Assembly: GCA_964019425.1 (NCBI GenBank)
Contig: OZ025780.1
Location: 142,001 to 206,000, forward strand
Length of the DNA: 64,000 nucleotides
Source: Flectonema sp. DT1601
Taxonomy: Eukaryota; Euglenozoa; Diplonemea; Diplonemida; Diplonemidae
Direction: 5' to 3'
The notes below the pieces were generated by a model. The model was not told the DNA's origin, did not search any database, and was given only the letters and a program-made list of their open reading frames with translations. This document shows, one piece after another, positions 21,787 through 32,610 of the stretch (position 1 is its first letter; each line of letters begins with the position of its first letter). Both the position numbers and the translations under genes were made by a program.

Positions 21787-22821
21787 CCCTCTAATAAGAG
21801 GCTAAAAACCCTGTTTTTGAGAAAAATCGAAAAAATTGACAAAGGAGAAAAGGGGTGTGGGGAAAAATACAAAAAAATTACAGGGTGAAAGACACCCCCC
21901 CGCGCATTGAAAAAAAACTGAGGTCAGCCCGCAAGGGGGCCAAAATAACTTGAGAAAATGCAACAACAGCCTAAAAAAACACTGTTACTTAGGACCCCCG
22001 GGTTCGCTTTGATTTTGGCAATGTTGTAGGAGTAGAGTGCTTCCGTTTCATGTTTTTCGGTGGGATATGATTGTGTGTAGCAAAGGTATGGTTGTTGCAA
22101 ACAGGGGCTGAATACTTGTCAATATTTTCGTGATATTGTTCGAAGCAGGGATCCATGCATAAGAAAACCTCGCTTTTTGAACAAGAAATCGATGACGTTA
22201 CTTTTTTTGAGAACAAACCCGTGAACTGCAGTCCCCAAAAATACCGAATTTTCGTAGGTAGTGACATTTTGTGTGAGTTTGGTGTGTTCCGTGAACAATA
22301 AGTTGAGAACATAGCCTCTTTTTGAACTGAGCATATGTCCCGACGTCTTTTTCAGACTTCTTTTGGAGGGTGAAAACATTGAAGATAGAAATCTCTAACA
22401 AGTAGTGAAAGACTTTCAGGGTCCAGCGTTTTGTCATCAGAGTTCTTCTTGCCTTCCCCCTGATACCGTCTACGAGGTCAACACCACCCATCAGTTTGTT
22501 GTACTGATGGATCTGTACCAGTAAGTCGATAGTCACTTTTTGATAGATTTCCTTATTTTAGTCCATCACGTGGCTGTCTCATAATTCTCCTCGAGAGGCA
22601 ATGTGCTGAAGACATGTACTTCTTTTGGATTGTCCCTGAATTTATGTGATGCACATTGTGCTAGGACTGAAAGTACGAGGCAGAGAACTTCTCCACCCGT
22701 CCCTGCGCCTCCGCCTTATTAATCTCGGACCATTTGGGAACTATTGTTTCCCAAAAGCTGCGGATTTTGTAGAGCTTGTCAGTAGGTACGGGGTTGGTGA
22801 CAGTGTAAAACTTTAGATTGG
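21787..22821 (-). mobile_element. piggyBac-like remnant (internally deleted), copy 1
   Basis: The left end follows TTAA (21783-21786) and starts CCCTCTAATAAGAGG, the TTAACCC pattern of piggyBac ends. TTAA also stands at the right (22822-22825), but the adjacent GATTGG does not match the left end, so the right terminus is lost or rearranged with the satellite. Inside are scattered pieces of a minus-strand piggyBac transposase. The 1035-bp copy at 32611-33645 is nearly identical because it was co-duplicated. Confidence 0.8.
21989..22815 (-). pseudogene. Degenerate piggyBac transposase fragments
   Basis: Pieces in several frames keep family hallmarks in order: a DKLYKIRSFWET-type stretch near 22760-22790, the YNKLMGGVDLVDG motif with its family-typical Asp (22198-22536 frame), and a C-terminal Cys/His stretch (FLCMDPCFEQYH; 21989-22312 frame). 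The catalytic middle that should lie between the first two is missing, and several frame changes split the rest. The gene is therefore dead. Start codons in these frames are not genuine. Confidence 0.8.
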
Positions 22822-22825
22822 TTAA

Positions 22826-24352
22826 AAAACAATGATAACATTGTTTATTCTTTTTTTTTTGTTTTTTTTTTTTTTATTCTTTTTATTTATTTTTTAAAGA
22901 AAAAACAATCAGTTTAGCGTCTTGACCAGGACGGAAAATAGAAATTAGTCGACAAAGTCGATCGATAACAAAACAATGATAACATTGTTTATTCTTTTTT
23001 TTTTTTTTTTTTTTTTTTATTCTTTTTATTTATTTTTTAAAGAAAAAACAATCAGTTTAGCGTCCTGACCAGGACGGAAAATAGAAAGTAATCGACATAG
23101 TCGATCGATAAAAAAAAACAATGATAACATTGTTTAATCTTTTTTTTTTTTTTTTTTTTTATTCTTTTTATTTATTTAGAAAAAACAATCAGTTTAGCGT
23201 CTTGACCAGGACGGAAAATAGAAATTAGTCGACAAAGTCGATCGATAAAAAAACAATGATAACATTGTTTATTCTTTTTTTTTTTTTTTTTTTTAAATTC
23301 TTTTTATTTATTTTTTAAGAAAAAAAAGAAAATAGAAATTAGTCGACAAAGTCGAACGATAAAAAAACAATGATAACATTGTTTATTCTTTTTTTTATTT
23401 TTTTTTTTTATATTCTTTTTTATTAATTTTGAAAAAAAAAAACAATCAGTTTAGCGTCTTGACCAGGACGGAAAATAGAAAGTAATCGACATAGTCGATC
23501 GATAAAAAAACAATGATAACATTGTTTATTCTTTTTTTTTTTTTTTTTTTTTTTTAAATTCTTTTTATTTATTTTTTAAGAAAAAAAAACGGAAAATAGA
23601 AATTAGTCGACAAAGTCGAACGATAAAAAAACAATGATAACATTGTTTATTCTTTTTTTTATTTTTATTTTTTTATATTCTTTTTTATTAATTTTGAAAA
23701 AAAAAAAACAATCAGTTTAGCGTCTTGACCAGGACGGAAAATAGAAAGTAATCGACATAGTCGATCGATAAAAAAACAATGATAACATTGTTTATTCTTT
23801 TTTTTTTTTTTTTTTTTTTAAATTCTTTTTATTTATTTTTTAAGAAAAAAAAACGGAAAATAGAAATTAGTCGACAAAGTCGAACGATAAAAAAACAATG
23901 ATAACATTGTTTATTCTTTTTTTTATTTTTATTTTTTTATATTCTTTTTTATTAATTTTGAAAAAAAAAAAACAATCAGTTTAGCGTCTTGACCAGGACG
24001 GAAAATAGAAAGTAATCGACATAGTCGATCGATAAAAAAACAATGATAACATTGTTTATTCTTTTTTTTTTTTTTTTTTTTTTAAATTCTTTTTATTTAT
24101 TTTTTAAGAAAAAAAAACGGAAAATAGAAATTAGTCGACAAAGTCGAACGATAAAAAAACAATGATAACATTGTTTATTCTTTTTTTTATTTTTTTTTTT
24201 TTATATTCTTTTTTATTAATTTTGGGAAAAAAAAAAACAATCAGTTTAGCGTCTTGACCAGGACAGAAAATAGAAAGTAATCGACATAGTCGATCGATAA
24301 AAATACAATGATAACATTGTTTAATCTTTTATAATTTTTTATTTTTTTTTGT
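22826..24352 (+). repeat. Satellite array, plus orientation, A/B dimers
   Basis: Resumes after the piggyBac remnant and shows the alternating A and B monomers of 1-1439, to which it is nearly identical. Ends in the variant unit with TAATCTTTTATAATTTTTT that always precedes Q. Confidence 0.93.
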
Positions 24353-25484
24353 TTTAAAAAAAAAAAAAAAAACAAGCGGAATTGATCATAATGGGTGGTA
24401 GGGGTTGTTATAACTTCGTTTGAAAATTCTTCTTTTTTGATTTCTTTTTTTTTTTCTTTTTACAGGAGTTAAGATCACTGTCAGGAGACAACACATTAAC
24501 AAGAGCAGCAAGCAGAGTTGACACTATCAATTCAAATTTGAAATACCGGGAATTAATTTACAAGGAGGTATCTCAAGTGACTTGGTATCTCTAGCGTGTC
24601 GGTATCTCTGGAGTGCTGGTATCTCGTATGTGCGTTGGTATCTCATGAGTGATGGTATCTCTTGTGCATTAGAGAAACGAAAAAGAATGTCATGACCATG
24701 ACGGAAGAATTGAGGAATTGAGTTAACATGTTCAATTTAACTTATTTAAACTTTTTTTTTTTTTTAACAGACCGTAACTATTTGAAAATAAAATGTAGAT
24801 GGGAAACAGTGAAAAGTAAAATGGATGATAAAATTAAATGAGAAATATGACATAACAGACCAGATAGAGAGTATTAAAAGGAAATTGAAAAGGAAAAGAG
24901 AAACTAGGTTAACACTTATTTAAAATTAAGACCGGTTAGTCAGTTTAAGGTCTTGACTAGGACCAACAAAAAAGAAAGAAAAAAAATTAACGATCAAGCT
25001 GAGCTGATCTTGTTTTTATTACAAATAGGGGAGCGGGAGGGATGGAAGGAATAGAGGAAAAAAAAAGAAAAGGTTGATCATTTGGATCTGATCGTCGAGA
25101 AGAAGAAATTATTTTAAAGGTTGATCGGTATAGCCGATCGTTGAGAAAAATAAACAGATATAAATACAATCAGTTTAAATTAAAAAAAGAAAAAAAGATT
25201 AACGATCAAGCTGAGCTGATCTTGTTTTTATTTAAAATTAGGGGAGCGGGAGGGATGGAAGGAATAAAGGAAAAAAAAAAAAAGGTCGATCAATTGGAAC
25301 TGATCGTCGAGAAGAAGAAAACAATTATTTATAAAAAAAAAAATGGTCGGTATAGCCGATCGTTGAGAAAAGAACAGATATAAATACAATCGGTTTTGGT
25401 GATCGACGAGTGGAGCGATCACTTGACAAGAAGGAAAAAGAAAGGACCGATTAATTGGGGCTTTGATTGTATTCCCAAGGCATG
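24353..25484 (+). repeat. Q segment, copy 2
   Basis: Same order as at 1440-2984 but without the 405-bp insertion. The 8-mer array is at 24567-24661, the 212-bp pair from about 24988, and the end is CCCAAGGCATG next to the LINE tail. No gene seen. Confidence 0.85.
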
Positions 25485-25884
25485 TTTTTTTTTTTTTTTT
25501 TATTATTCATTTACATTATTATTATTTTTTTTTTTTTTTAAATTAATAATCACATTTTGTTCAAAAATATTTCATATTAGAGTAAAAGAAAAAGAAAAAA
25601 AGAAATAAGAGAAAAAAAAAAAAAAAAACCATTGCTGGCCCCCTCACCACTCATAGAGGATGAGGAGGCCAGTAAGGCGTCACTCAAATCTATGCCAAGC
25701 CTTGGGAACTTGGATTGGGGTTTAGACCATTTATAATTAACAATTAACAATTAACCTGATTAACGTTATGATCTGACGGACATAAACATATCGATAAAAT
25801 AATACAAACAAAAACGAACAATAAATAATAAATAAGCTAAAAAACTAAATAAACAAAGTGATGTGAAAGTAAGGAAAAAGAGAA
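25485..25884 (-). other. LINE 3' UTR and A-rich tail, copy 2
   Basis: From the ORF2 stop to the tail. It has a segment with paired GGCC blocks (TACTGGCCTCCTC and GAGGGGGCCAGCA in element sense) that could fold into a stem, then a pyrimidine-rich run and the A-rich tail. In RLE elements the 3' UTR is the RNA region recognised by the reverse transcriptase, so this structure is a candidate for that role (inference). Confidence 0.65.
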
Positions 25885-28800
25885 TTACAAGGGGGTGGAG
25901 TCACCGTGAACGTCATCAGCAGAACATCTCCTTCGATTGTAACGATATCTTGATGGAGGGGTTCGTTTTTTCAGAGTTGAACGCTCAGACTTTCTCGGCG
26001 GAGTTTCATTTTCCTCATGTTCTTCTGTGTCTGGCGGACTCAAACCTTCTGCCCATGAAGCTAATTGGAACTTCAGGGCCGCAATTTGAGACCGTGCCAA
26101 GGCGAGTTGAGCATTTAAATCGCTCGCCAGTCCCGTTAACATCATGGATTGCTCAAGCTGCTCTGCGTGAGTTGTACACCGTTGGTGATTCAGCTCCGAG
26201 AGGCGAAGTTGGGCATCCAGAAGTTGTTCTGAGAGCTCTGCCGCTTTCTCGTTTGTTTCGAGAGAGTCATCTACTGCTCGACAGTAATTCTCGAGTAAGT
26301 CAATCCTACCCTCGGACCATTGTCTCGCAATAGGTGTATTCTCTTTAACGGAGATAACGTGACTCTCTTGTCGTAAAATCTTGGTCGGCGTGCGGTCGAG
26401 AGCTTCACTCTGCGGCATTGTCGGAGGAATTGAGGCTAGAGGACAAAGAGGGGTGATATAATTAAGGGTAGGGATAAGGGGTTTAATAAGAGGAGTAAAA
26501 AGACTACTCGTAGTTGTAAAGAGCGAGAGGTAGTTCTTTGCTATCTTCATCATAGCAACAGATTCATACAGAACGGGGGTTCGGGGGGAAACTTGTTGAC
26601 TAAAGTGGGTCATACGGGGACGCGCGGCACGCAAACTCTCGACCTCCTGTTGAGTATAGAAAAGTCTTATTTTACTTTCTCTTTCCTCATTACATTTGGT
26701 CTCCAATTCGTTCGACAGAAGAACAAACCTTTGATGGTAATTAAAGAGCGCCATTTCCGATAGGTCTGCTCTCTGAGTCAGATTTGCGAGCTCACGTTTC
26801 CTGTAATCTTCCACTAAGTCATATTGTCGAACTAGTGCAGAAAGAGAAGTCTTCGATTCATCGCGTTCTGCTGTTAACCGTTGAATTACTCCTTCCAGAA
26901 GTTCATATTCTTTTCTATCTTTTTCAATAATTAAAACAGGGGGCGCAGGAGGAAGTGAGGATGGATCCTGGTTGGTAGCTTTGATCTCAACAGGTAATCC
27001 ATTTAGTAACTGCTTGTCTTTCTCGAGGGAGGCTGACATCGCATTAAAGTAAAATAAAAATAGAACATAAAAAATTCGTTCTTTCATTTGCTCTAATTCG
27101 TTTTCTAAAATCTGGCATTTCAAGGAAAGTTTCAGCCTTAATTTTCCTTCTTTTTTTTTGTACAAGGGGGTTTGAGAACCCATGTCAGATTGAGTTCTTA
27201 TCACTATAGCGAAATCAGCAGGAAGTGTTTGCGATCCCGTTGACATGAGTTCAGGTGGGGGAGTCTGGAAAGAGATGGAAGAAATAGAAGAGAATGACAA
27301 GGAGAGTCCAGTGAGCTCATCCTCATCTAACAAAACAGAAGGGGCCGGGGAGGAAGAACCATTGGCAATAAGTAGAATAGAAAGAGCCGATGCGTAACAA
27401 GTTTGCCAGATAAAACATTTCTCAAGCCACGATCTTTCAATGGTGAGCTTTTCGATCGTTTTCAGTTTTGTTACTTTGTGGATTTTGACTTCTTCCACAG
27501 GGAAGATTTCTTTACCATCTTTTATAAAACTTGCAGTGGCAGGTTCTTCTTTAATGCTGCGCATTAGTGGTCTTGAATGCCACGTGGGGAGGTTCCTCGT
27601 CTGGAACAGAACATATGAGCACTGTCTGGCGATTCTGGTGCATTCACAAAATAAAGCTTTTGTTGGTGCTAAAGGTGAACCGATGTGACGTGTCCAGATG
27701 TTCAGCTGGTCCATGCAGATGTTTCCTCGTACGCCAACTTCAATAGTAAAAATGTTACAGTCGAAGCCATTAGCGATGATCGAGTCTCTTAGCTTTAGGT
27801 ATTTCTTTTCCTTTAAGACATGAGAGGTTTCGAAACGATCTTCATTTGGACACGTCAGCTCCAGAATCAGTGCTCTTTTCGCAAAAAAAGAATAAATAAA
27901 AATGTCTGGTCTTAGAGAGGACGAGACATGGCACACTTCAAGAGGAACAATTAGGCGGTTATCACCGACATCGTCGAGGATGACCCAATCATTCGCTAGT
28001 GAAAGTTCGCCTGTCTCTTTAGAAATTCTTTCTAGGGGTTTATTTTCCCCTGTTTTTAAAAAAGTTTGAGAGGGAGGCGGGAGGTTTTCTTTTCTTTTGT
28101 TGGCTTTTATTATCAACTCTTCCAAGAAGATAACAATGCGTTTTAGAACGCTGTCGTGACGCCACGTGAACCTCCCTTGTGTTAAAGAGACAGGACAGCC
28201 TGTTAAGACATGCCTGAGGGTAGGATTCACTTTGCCACACAAAACACAATTTTGGTCCACATTGGTGATGTTCCACCTCTTTAAATTATCTTGTGAGGGG
28301 AGGGTGTTTGTAACCGCTTTCAGTTGAAATGAGATATAGGCAGGATTTCCCTCCCTAAGTACCTTATTCCAGGTGAAGTCGTTTATCATACATTTAGACC
28401 ACTCCTTCCATTGACCTTGGACTTGTAATTTATTCAAAGAGTTCAGTAGTTCATCTGTGGCTTCCACTTCAAAACGCTTAAGGAGATCGGGGCGAGTAGT
28501 ACGTAGATCGCGCAATCGGTGACCAAGACCAGCTGATTGCTTCGCAAGAGAACGGTAAGAAAAAAACTTAATAAGGCGCTCCCACTCAGCAGAAGCTGAA
28601 AACTTTTTCGACCAGTTGGACGATTTCTCCATAATAACATTGTAGACACCGTGCATGTCAGAGTCCTGTGAGGATCTGAGGATGTCTAGTTTAATTGATT
28701 GCGCTTGTTTATATAGCGTCTCAACTCTTTTGTGTCTGAGACCAACAGTGTTCTTTGAACCGGTAAAAAGGATGACTGTGTTCGCAGAGCGGACAAATCC

Positions 28801-30105
28801 CCACCATTTCTTCAAAAAAGGTTTAATAATTTTGTCCATTTTTTTGGCAAAAGGGAGAGATAAGTCATGGATCATTAAACTCCATGTTAACCTTGACAAT
28901 AACAAGTGTTGGACAGACCAAGCCTTCTGAGACCCATATAGTGGCATGGCGTCGACTTTTTTTAAAAAATTCCTGGTAAAAGTGGTCAGGCGCTCTCGCA
29001 ATTTCTGTTCTTTGGCGTTCGGCTCAAACCAACGCCCGAGGTATTTGAACTCTCCAGCTTCCTGGAGATTCGTAATCGGAACATTGTTAATCTTCAGGTC
29101 CGGGTTAGCTGGTTTCCCTTGTACAAAGCTGTGGGCAATGCATTTCTGGGGTTTCGCTTTCATACCTCGAGACCAGGAAAGAAACTGTTCGAGCGACTTG
29201 ATTAGCAATTTTGCCCCCGCCTTTGATGACGTGGTAAGTTGTAAATCATCAGCAAAAGCTGCAACTAATAGTTGGAGGGATTTATTGTTAAACTCGTAGG
29301 CTTCCTGTTGATGAACTGCTAAGGAAAAGAGCAGTAGTTGGAATACCAAATTAAAAAGGGTTGGGGAGGAAACGCAGCCTTGAAAGACACCAACTTCAAA
29401 AGGGATAGTGGGCGTCAGGCCTTCTCCAACTCTGATTTGGACGCGCATGGAGGAATAATACCTTTTATAGAAACCGATTATTCTTTCGTGAATTCCGAAA
29501 TATTTTAAAGCAAAGAAAATTAATTGATGTTTGACTGAGCCGAAAGCATCTGCCAAATCCACCCAGACAATTGTTAGGTTTTTCCGGAGAGCTTTCACTT
29601 CTTTAAAAATCTCTGAGGTGATCGTGGCATGTTCGATACACCCAGAGACACCTTTCCTAAAGCCTTTTTGAAAATTAAATTTAGAAAGAGTGTGGCTTGC
29701 GACGGCTTCCTGAATAACCGTATTAAAAATTTTCCCGTCGCAGTTGCCCACAGCTATCGGTCTCGTTTTCGAGATGTCTTTCCCATCGGAGTTGGGCTTT
29801 GGGAGCATTGTTACAAATGCTAAGCCCCAACTATCCGGATAGGCCTTGAGTTCGAAAATTCTCTTTAATACCTTGTAAAGTGCTTCCATAAAAGTTGGGA
29901 CCTTTTTCCATACAACATAAGGTATGCAATTGGGACCAGGGGCACATTTGTTTTTTTTCTTTGATAAGAGAATACCAAACTGTTCGAAGCTCGGGAACTG
30001 GATATCATCCATTGTCTTGTAGTCAGACTTAGGTAAAAAAGAGGGATGGGTGAAATCAGTTTTTTTTTTTTTCATTGTCACAATAATTGTTTTTAAAATG
30101 TTCAA
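25885..30105 (-). CDS. LINE ORF2: reverse transcriptase, CCHC finger, RLE endonuclease, long coiled-coil C-terminus
   Basis: Copies element RNA into DNA at a nick made by its own endonuclease. Counting from the codon at 30105: RT motif A VDLADAFGSV (catalytic Asp 183), motif B QGCVSSP, motif C FADD (284-287), CCHC knuckle with Cys 620, Cys 623, His 632 and Cys 637, then the restriction-like endonuclease RPD (Asp 734), ELTCPNED (Glu 749) and KKYLKL (767-772). R2 proteins end soon after this domain. Here about 550 more residues follow, with a Ser/Pro linker, several Glu/Lys/Leu-rich coiled-coil-like stretches and a basic end. The first ATG is at 30075, before a 13-A run. ORF1 overlaps in another frame, so a fused product by frameshift is possible. 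No internal stop. Confidence 0.93.
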   Translation of the reverse strand: MNILKTIIVTMKKKKTDFTHPSFLPKSDYKTMDDIQFPSFEQFGILLSKKKNKCAPGPNCIPYVVWKKVPTFMEALYKVLKRIFELKAYPDSWGLAFVTMLPKPNSDGKDISKTRPIAVGNCDGKIFNTVIQEAVASHTLSKFNFQKGFRKGVSGCIEHATITSEIFKEVKALRKNLTIVWVDLADAFGSVKHQLIFFALKYFGIHERIIGFYKRYYSSMRVQIRVGEGLTPTIPFEVGVFQGCVSSPTLFNLVFQLLLFSLAVHQQEAYEFNNKSLQLLVAAFADDLQLTTSSKAGAKLLIKSLEQFLSWSRGMKAKPQKCIAHSFVQGKPANPDLKINNVPITNLQEAGEFKYLGRWFEPNAKEQKLRERLTTFTRNFLKKVDAMPLYGSQKAWSVQHLLLSRLTWSLMIHDLSLPFAKKMDKIIKPFLKKWWGFVRSANTVILFTGSKNTVGLRHKRVETLYKQAQSIKLDILRSSQDSDMHGVYNVIMEKSSNWSKKFSASAEWERLIKFFSYRSLAKQSAGLGHRLRDLRTTRPDLLKRFEVEATDELLNSLNKLQVQGQWKEWSKCMINDFTWNKVLREGNPAYISFQLKAVTNTLPSQDNLKRWNITNVDQNCVLCGKVNPTLRHVLTGCPVSLTQGRFTWRHDSVLKRIVIFLEELIIKANKRKENLPPPSQTFLKTGENKPLERISKETGELSLANDWVILDDVGDNRLIVPLEVCHVSSSLRPDIFIYSFFAKRALILELTCPNEDRFETSHVLKEKKYLKLRDSIIANGFDCNIFTIEVGVRGNICMDQLNIWTRHIGSPLAPTKALFCECTRIARQCSYVLFQTRNLPTWHSRPLMRSIKEEPATASFIKDGKEIFPVEEVKIHKVTKLKTIEKLTIERSWLEKCFIWQTCYASALSILLIANGSSSPAPSVLLDEDELTGLSLSFSSISSISFQTPPPELMSTGSQTLPADFAIVIRTQSDMGSQTPLYKKKEGKLRLKLSLKCQILENELEQMKERIFYVLFLFYFNAMSASLEKDKQLLNGLPVEIKATNQDPSSLPPAPPVLIIEKDRKEYELLEGVIQRLTAERDESKTSLSALVRQYDLVEDYRKRELANLTQRADLSEMALFNYHQRFVLLSNELETKCNEERESKIRLFYTQQEVESLRAARPRMTHFSQQVSPRTPVLYESVAMMKIAKNYLSLFTTTSSLFTPLIKPLIPTLNYITPLCPLASIPPTMPQSEALDRTPTKILRQESHVISVKENTPIARQWSEGRIDLLENYCRAVDDSLETNEKAAELSEQLLDAQLRLSELNHQRCTTHAEQLEQSMMLTGLASDLNAQLALARSQIAALKFQLASWAEGLSPPDTEEHEENETPPRKSERSTLKKRTPPSRYRYNRRRCSADDVHGDSTPL

Positions 30106-31012
30106 TTATTTTTTCCTCTGGAATATCAAGGGAGGGGGGTTGAGGATCTTCTTTTTGGAGTTCTTCTTTTATGGCAGTAAACGGATTTTGACGAAATTTA
30201 TCTTGTAATTTTTTGAATAAATTTTTCTTTTCTAAATTCCGATACATTCGGAAAATCCTTTTCATTCTCGTTCTTGCCTCTTTCCATTTGACAGCGTTCT
30301 CTATAGAAGGCCCAGATTTGCGGAGCTCCTGTCTTAGCTGTTTCATTTCCAGACGACATTCAAGTTTTTCTTGGTCGAGGATGACCTCTTCCCTTGATTT
30401 CTGTTTGCGGGGTAAATTCCGCTTTGTTTCTTCAAAGAAACCGCTACATATTTGATAAACCGTTTTGAGTAGTTTATCAAGTTGGTCGGCAGGTTTTGAA
30501 GAGTTTTCTGTTTCGACGGTGAAAGTTTGAAGTTTTTCTGCAGCAGAAACGTCGATGTCCTTCCATTCAGTTCCAAAAGATCGGAATTTGAGACGAGACG
30601 GGTGTAACGGGGTAAAAGTGGGTGTTGTAGAGTTATAAGGAACGAAAGCTGTTTGTGAAGTTTTAAAATCTACAGATTCTCCTACAAAGGGAGGTTCCAG
30701 GTCTGAATTATTCCCTGTGAGGGGAGACAGAGGTGTACCTTTACATGTACCGTTAACACAGTGTTTCGCTCTCGTAGCGATACTTTTGAAAAGCTTACCA
30801 CATTCTGGACAAGGTAAGTGGTAACAATCTTTAACTTGGGAGTGGGTAGATGGGGGAAAACGTGACTTATAGTCCTTAAATTCCTTACTAAACTTACAGT
30901 TACGTCTAAAATGCGCAACTGGACCTTTGAGGTATGTCTCAAAACATAAAGGACATTTGGCTACTAAAGTTTTATCCCCATCCAGAGCCGATCTCGAAAT
31001 AGCCTCTTGCAA
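30056..31012 (-). CDS. LINE ORF1: double zinc-finger protein, copy 2
   Basis: Probably the nucleic-acid-binding N-terminus of the retrotransposon protein. Counting from the TTG at 31012: finger 1 CX2CX10HX4C (Cys 20, Cys 23, His 34, Cys 39), finger 2 CX2CX12HX5C (Cys 68, Cys 71, His 84, Cys 90), then a Thr/Ser/Pro-rich linker and a long Lys/Glu/Arg-rich helical region. No ATG occurs in this frame ahead of the fingers, and it stays open upstream to a stop near 31162. R2 elements are known for lacking a clear AUG, so non-AUG initiation is plausible. It ends NEKKKN inside a 13-A run and overlaps ORF2 by 50 bp. One slip in the run would join the two frames, giving the single-polypeptide layout usual for R2. 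Confidence 0.85.
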   Translation of the reverse strand: MQEAISRSALDGDKTLVAKCPLCFETYLKGPVAHFRRNCKFSKEFKDYKSRFPPSTHSQVKDCYHLPCPECGKLFKSIATRAKHCVNGTCKGTPLSPLTGNNSDLEPPFVGESVDFKTSQTAFVPYNSTTPTFTPLHPSRLKFRSFGTEWKDIDVSAAEKLQTFTVETENSSKPADQLDKLLKTVYQICSGFFEETKRNLPRKQKSREEVILDQEKLECRLEMKQLRQELRKSGPSIENAVKWKEARTRMKRIFRMYRNLEKKNLFKKLQDKFRQNPFTAIKEELQKEDPQPPSLDIPEEKIIEHFKNNYCDNEKKKN

Positions 31013-31456
31013 AGCCTCGGGGGCTGGGTTGGCTGAGAGATGGTTGCCAGTATCTTTATGACACCGCCGGCCCGGTGTTTCTTTTTTTTTTTGTTGTGAA
31101 GTAGCAATAATAAAAAAAAAAAAAAATAGAAAAGAGAATGGCTCAGAAACAATATCGATGAGTTAAGATCTTTTTTTTAAACTATTCCTTTTTTTTTAAT
31201 TTCGGGCAGCTAACCCTAGAGTTTTTTTTTGGTAAATACTGTTTAAAGGAAAACGAGCTACGCTCTAAAACAGAAAAATCGGAGTAACTACTTGTTTATA
31301 ATATATATTTTGATAAATAATGTGGTTGGCAAATGAATGCCGAAGAGGCAACTTGAGAAAAGCAATTGGATGAGAAGAAACATTGGGTCTTATAAAGCAA
31401 AGGAGATAGAGGGGCCTAAAAAGACCGCAGAGTGGATAGCTCCACAAAAGGCTGAA

Positions 31457-31853
31457 TTTCGATAAAGTGGGAAGTAACGGACTGGGAGCTTTTGGCTCCT
31501 GCCCTATTCCCGATGTAAACTTTCTTTTTATTTTTATTTTTTTTTTTTAACAGGCCCAAAGGGCGACAATGATGGTTGCTGACCAAGGAATAATATTCAA
31601 ATGAATTTTCGTTTCAAAGAAACGAACAGAATTGAGAGAGAGGCAGAGAAAAAAAAAAAAAAAAAAAAGAAAGAATAGAAAAAAAAAAATATGAAGAGGA
31701 AATAATCAAACATGAAAAAAAAAAAAAAACAAAATATAAATAAAAAACGTTGTATGAAAAAGGAAAAAAAGAAAAAAAAAGACCAGAAAAGGAAAGAGAA
31801 AATGAAAAGGTATAATATTATTGTGGGGATATGAGGATAGCAGGGAGATGCTC
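31457..31853 (+). repeat. S segment (plus), copy in second macro-repeat
   Basis: Matches 20633-21029 almost base for base. The perfect stem TTCGTTTC-AAA-GAAACGAA is at 31608-31626. Confidence 0.88.
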
Positions 31854-31990
31854 TTTTTTTTTTTTTTTTTTTTTTTTATTTATTATTTAAAAAAAGGAAA
31901 CAATCAGTTTAGCGTCTCGATCAGGACGGAAAATAGAAATTAATCGACATAGTCGATCGATAGAAAAAAAACAATGATAACATTGTTTAT

Positions 31991-32023
<33 letters not shown>

Positions 32024-32277
32024 CTTTTAATTATTTTAAAGAAAAAACAATCAGTTTAGCGTCTTGACCAGGACGGAAAATAGAAAGTAATCGACATAGT
32101 CGATCGATAAAAAAAAAACAATGATAACATTGTTTATTCCTTTTTTTTTTTTTTTTTTTTTATTCTTTTCATTTATTTTTAAAGAAAAAACAATCAGTTT
32201 AGCGTCCTGACCAGGACGGAAAATTGAAAGTGATCGACATAGTCGATCGATAAAAAAACAATGATAACATTGATTAA

Positions 32278-32310
<33 letters not shown>

Positions 32311-32606
32311 TTTTAATTATTTTTTAAAGAAAAAACAATCAGTTTAGCGTCTTGACCAGGACGGAAAATAGAAAGTGATCGACATAGTCGATCGATAAAA
32401 AACAATGATAACATTGTTTATTCTTTTTTTTTTTTTTTTTTTTTTTTTAATCCTTTTTATTATTTTAAAGAAAAAACAATCAGTTTAGCGTCTTGACCAG
32501 GACGGAAAATAGAAAGTGATCGACATAGTCGATCGATAAAAAACAATGATAACATTGTTTATTCTTTTTTTTTTTTTTTTTTTTTTTTTTAATCCTTTTT
32601 ATTATT
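31854..32606 (+). repeat. Satellite array before piggyBac remnant, copy 2
   Basis: Five monomers matching 21030-21782, including the T-run pattern, as expected for a recent 10.8-kb duplication. Confidence 0.93.
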
Positions 32607-32610
32607 TTAA

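Larger units (their letters stand above)
25485..31456 (-). mobile_element. Full-length R2-like (RLE) non-LTR retrotransposon, copy 2
   Basis: 5.97 kb on the minus strand: 5' region (31013-31456), zinc-finger ORF1, reverse transcriptase/endonuclease ORF2, 3' UTR (25535-25884) and an A-rich tail with AATAAT blocks (25485-25534). An endonuclease of the restriction-like type and N-terminal zinc fingers place it with the R2/R4/NeSL-type early-branching LINEs and not with L1-type APE elements. Its target site cannot be read, because every copy sits in the same duplicated context. Confidence 0.9.

Noticed and set aside
25863-26333. 156-codon plus-strand frame (also at 3357 and 36423, and on the minus strand at 6119)
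   Set aside because: Antisense to the C-terminus of LINE ORF2; no independent coding signal.
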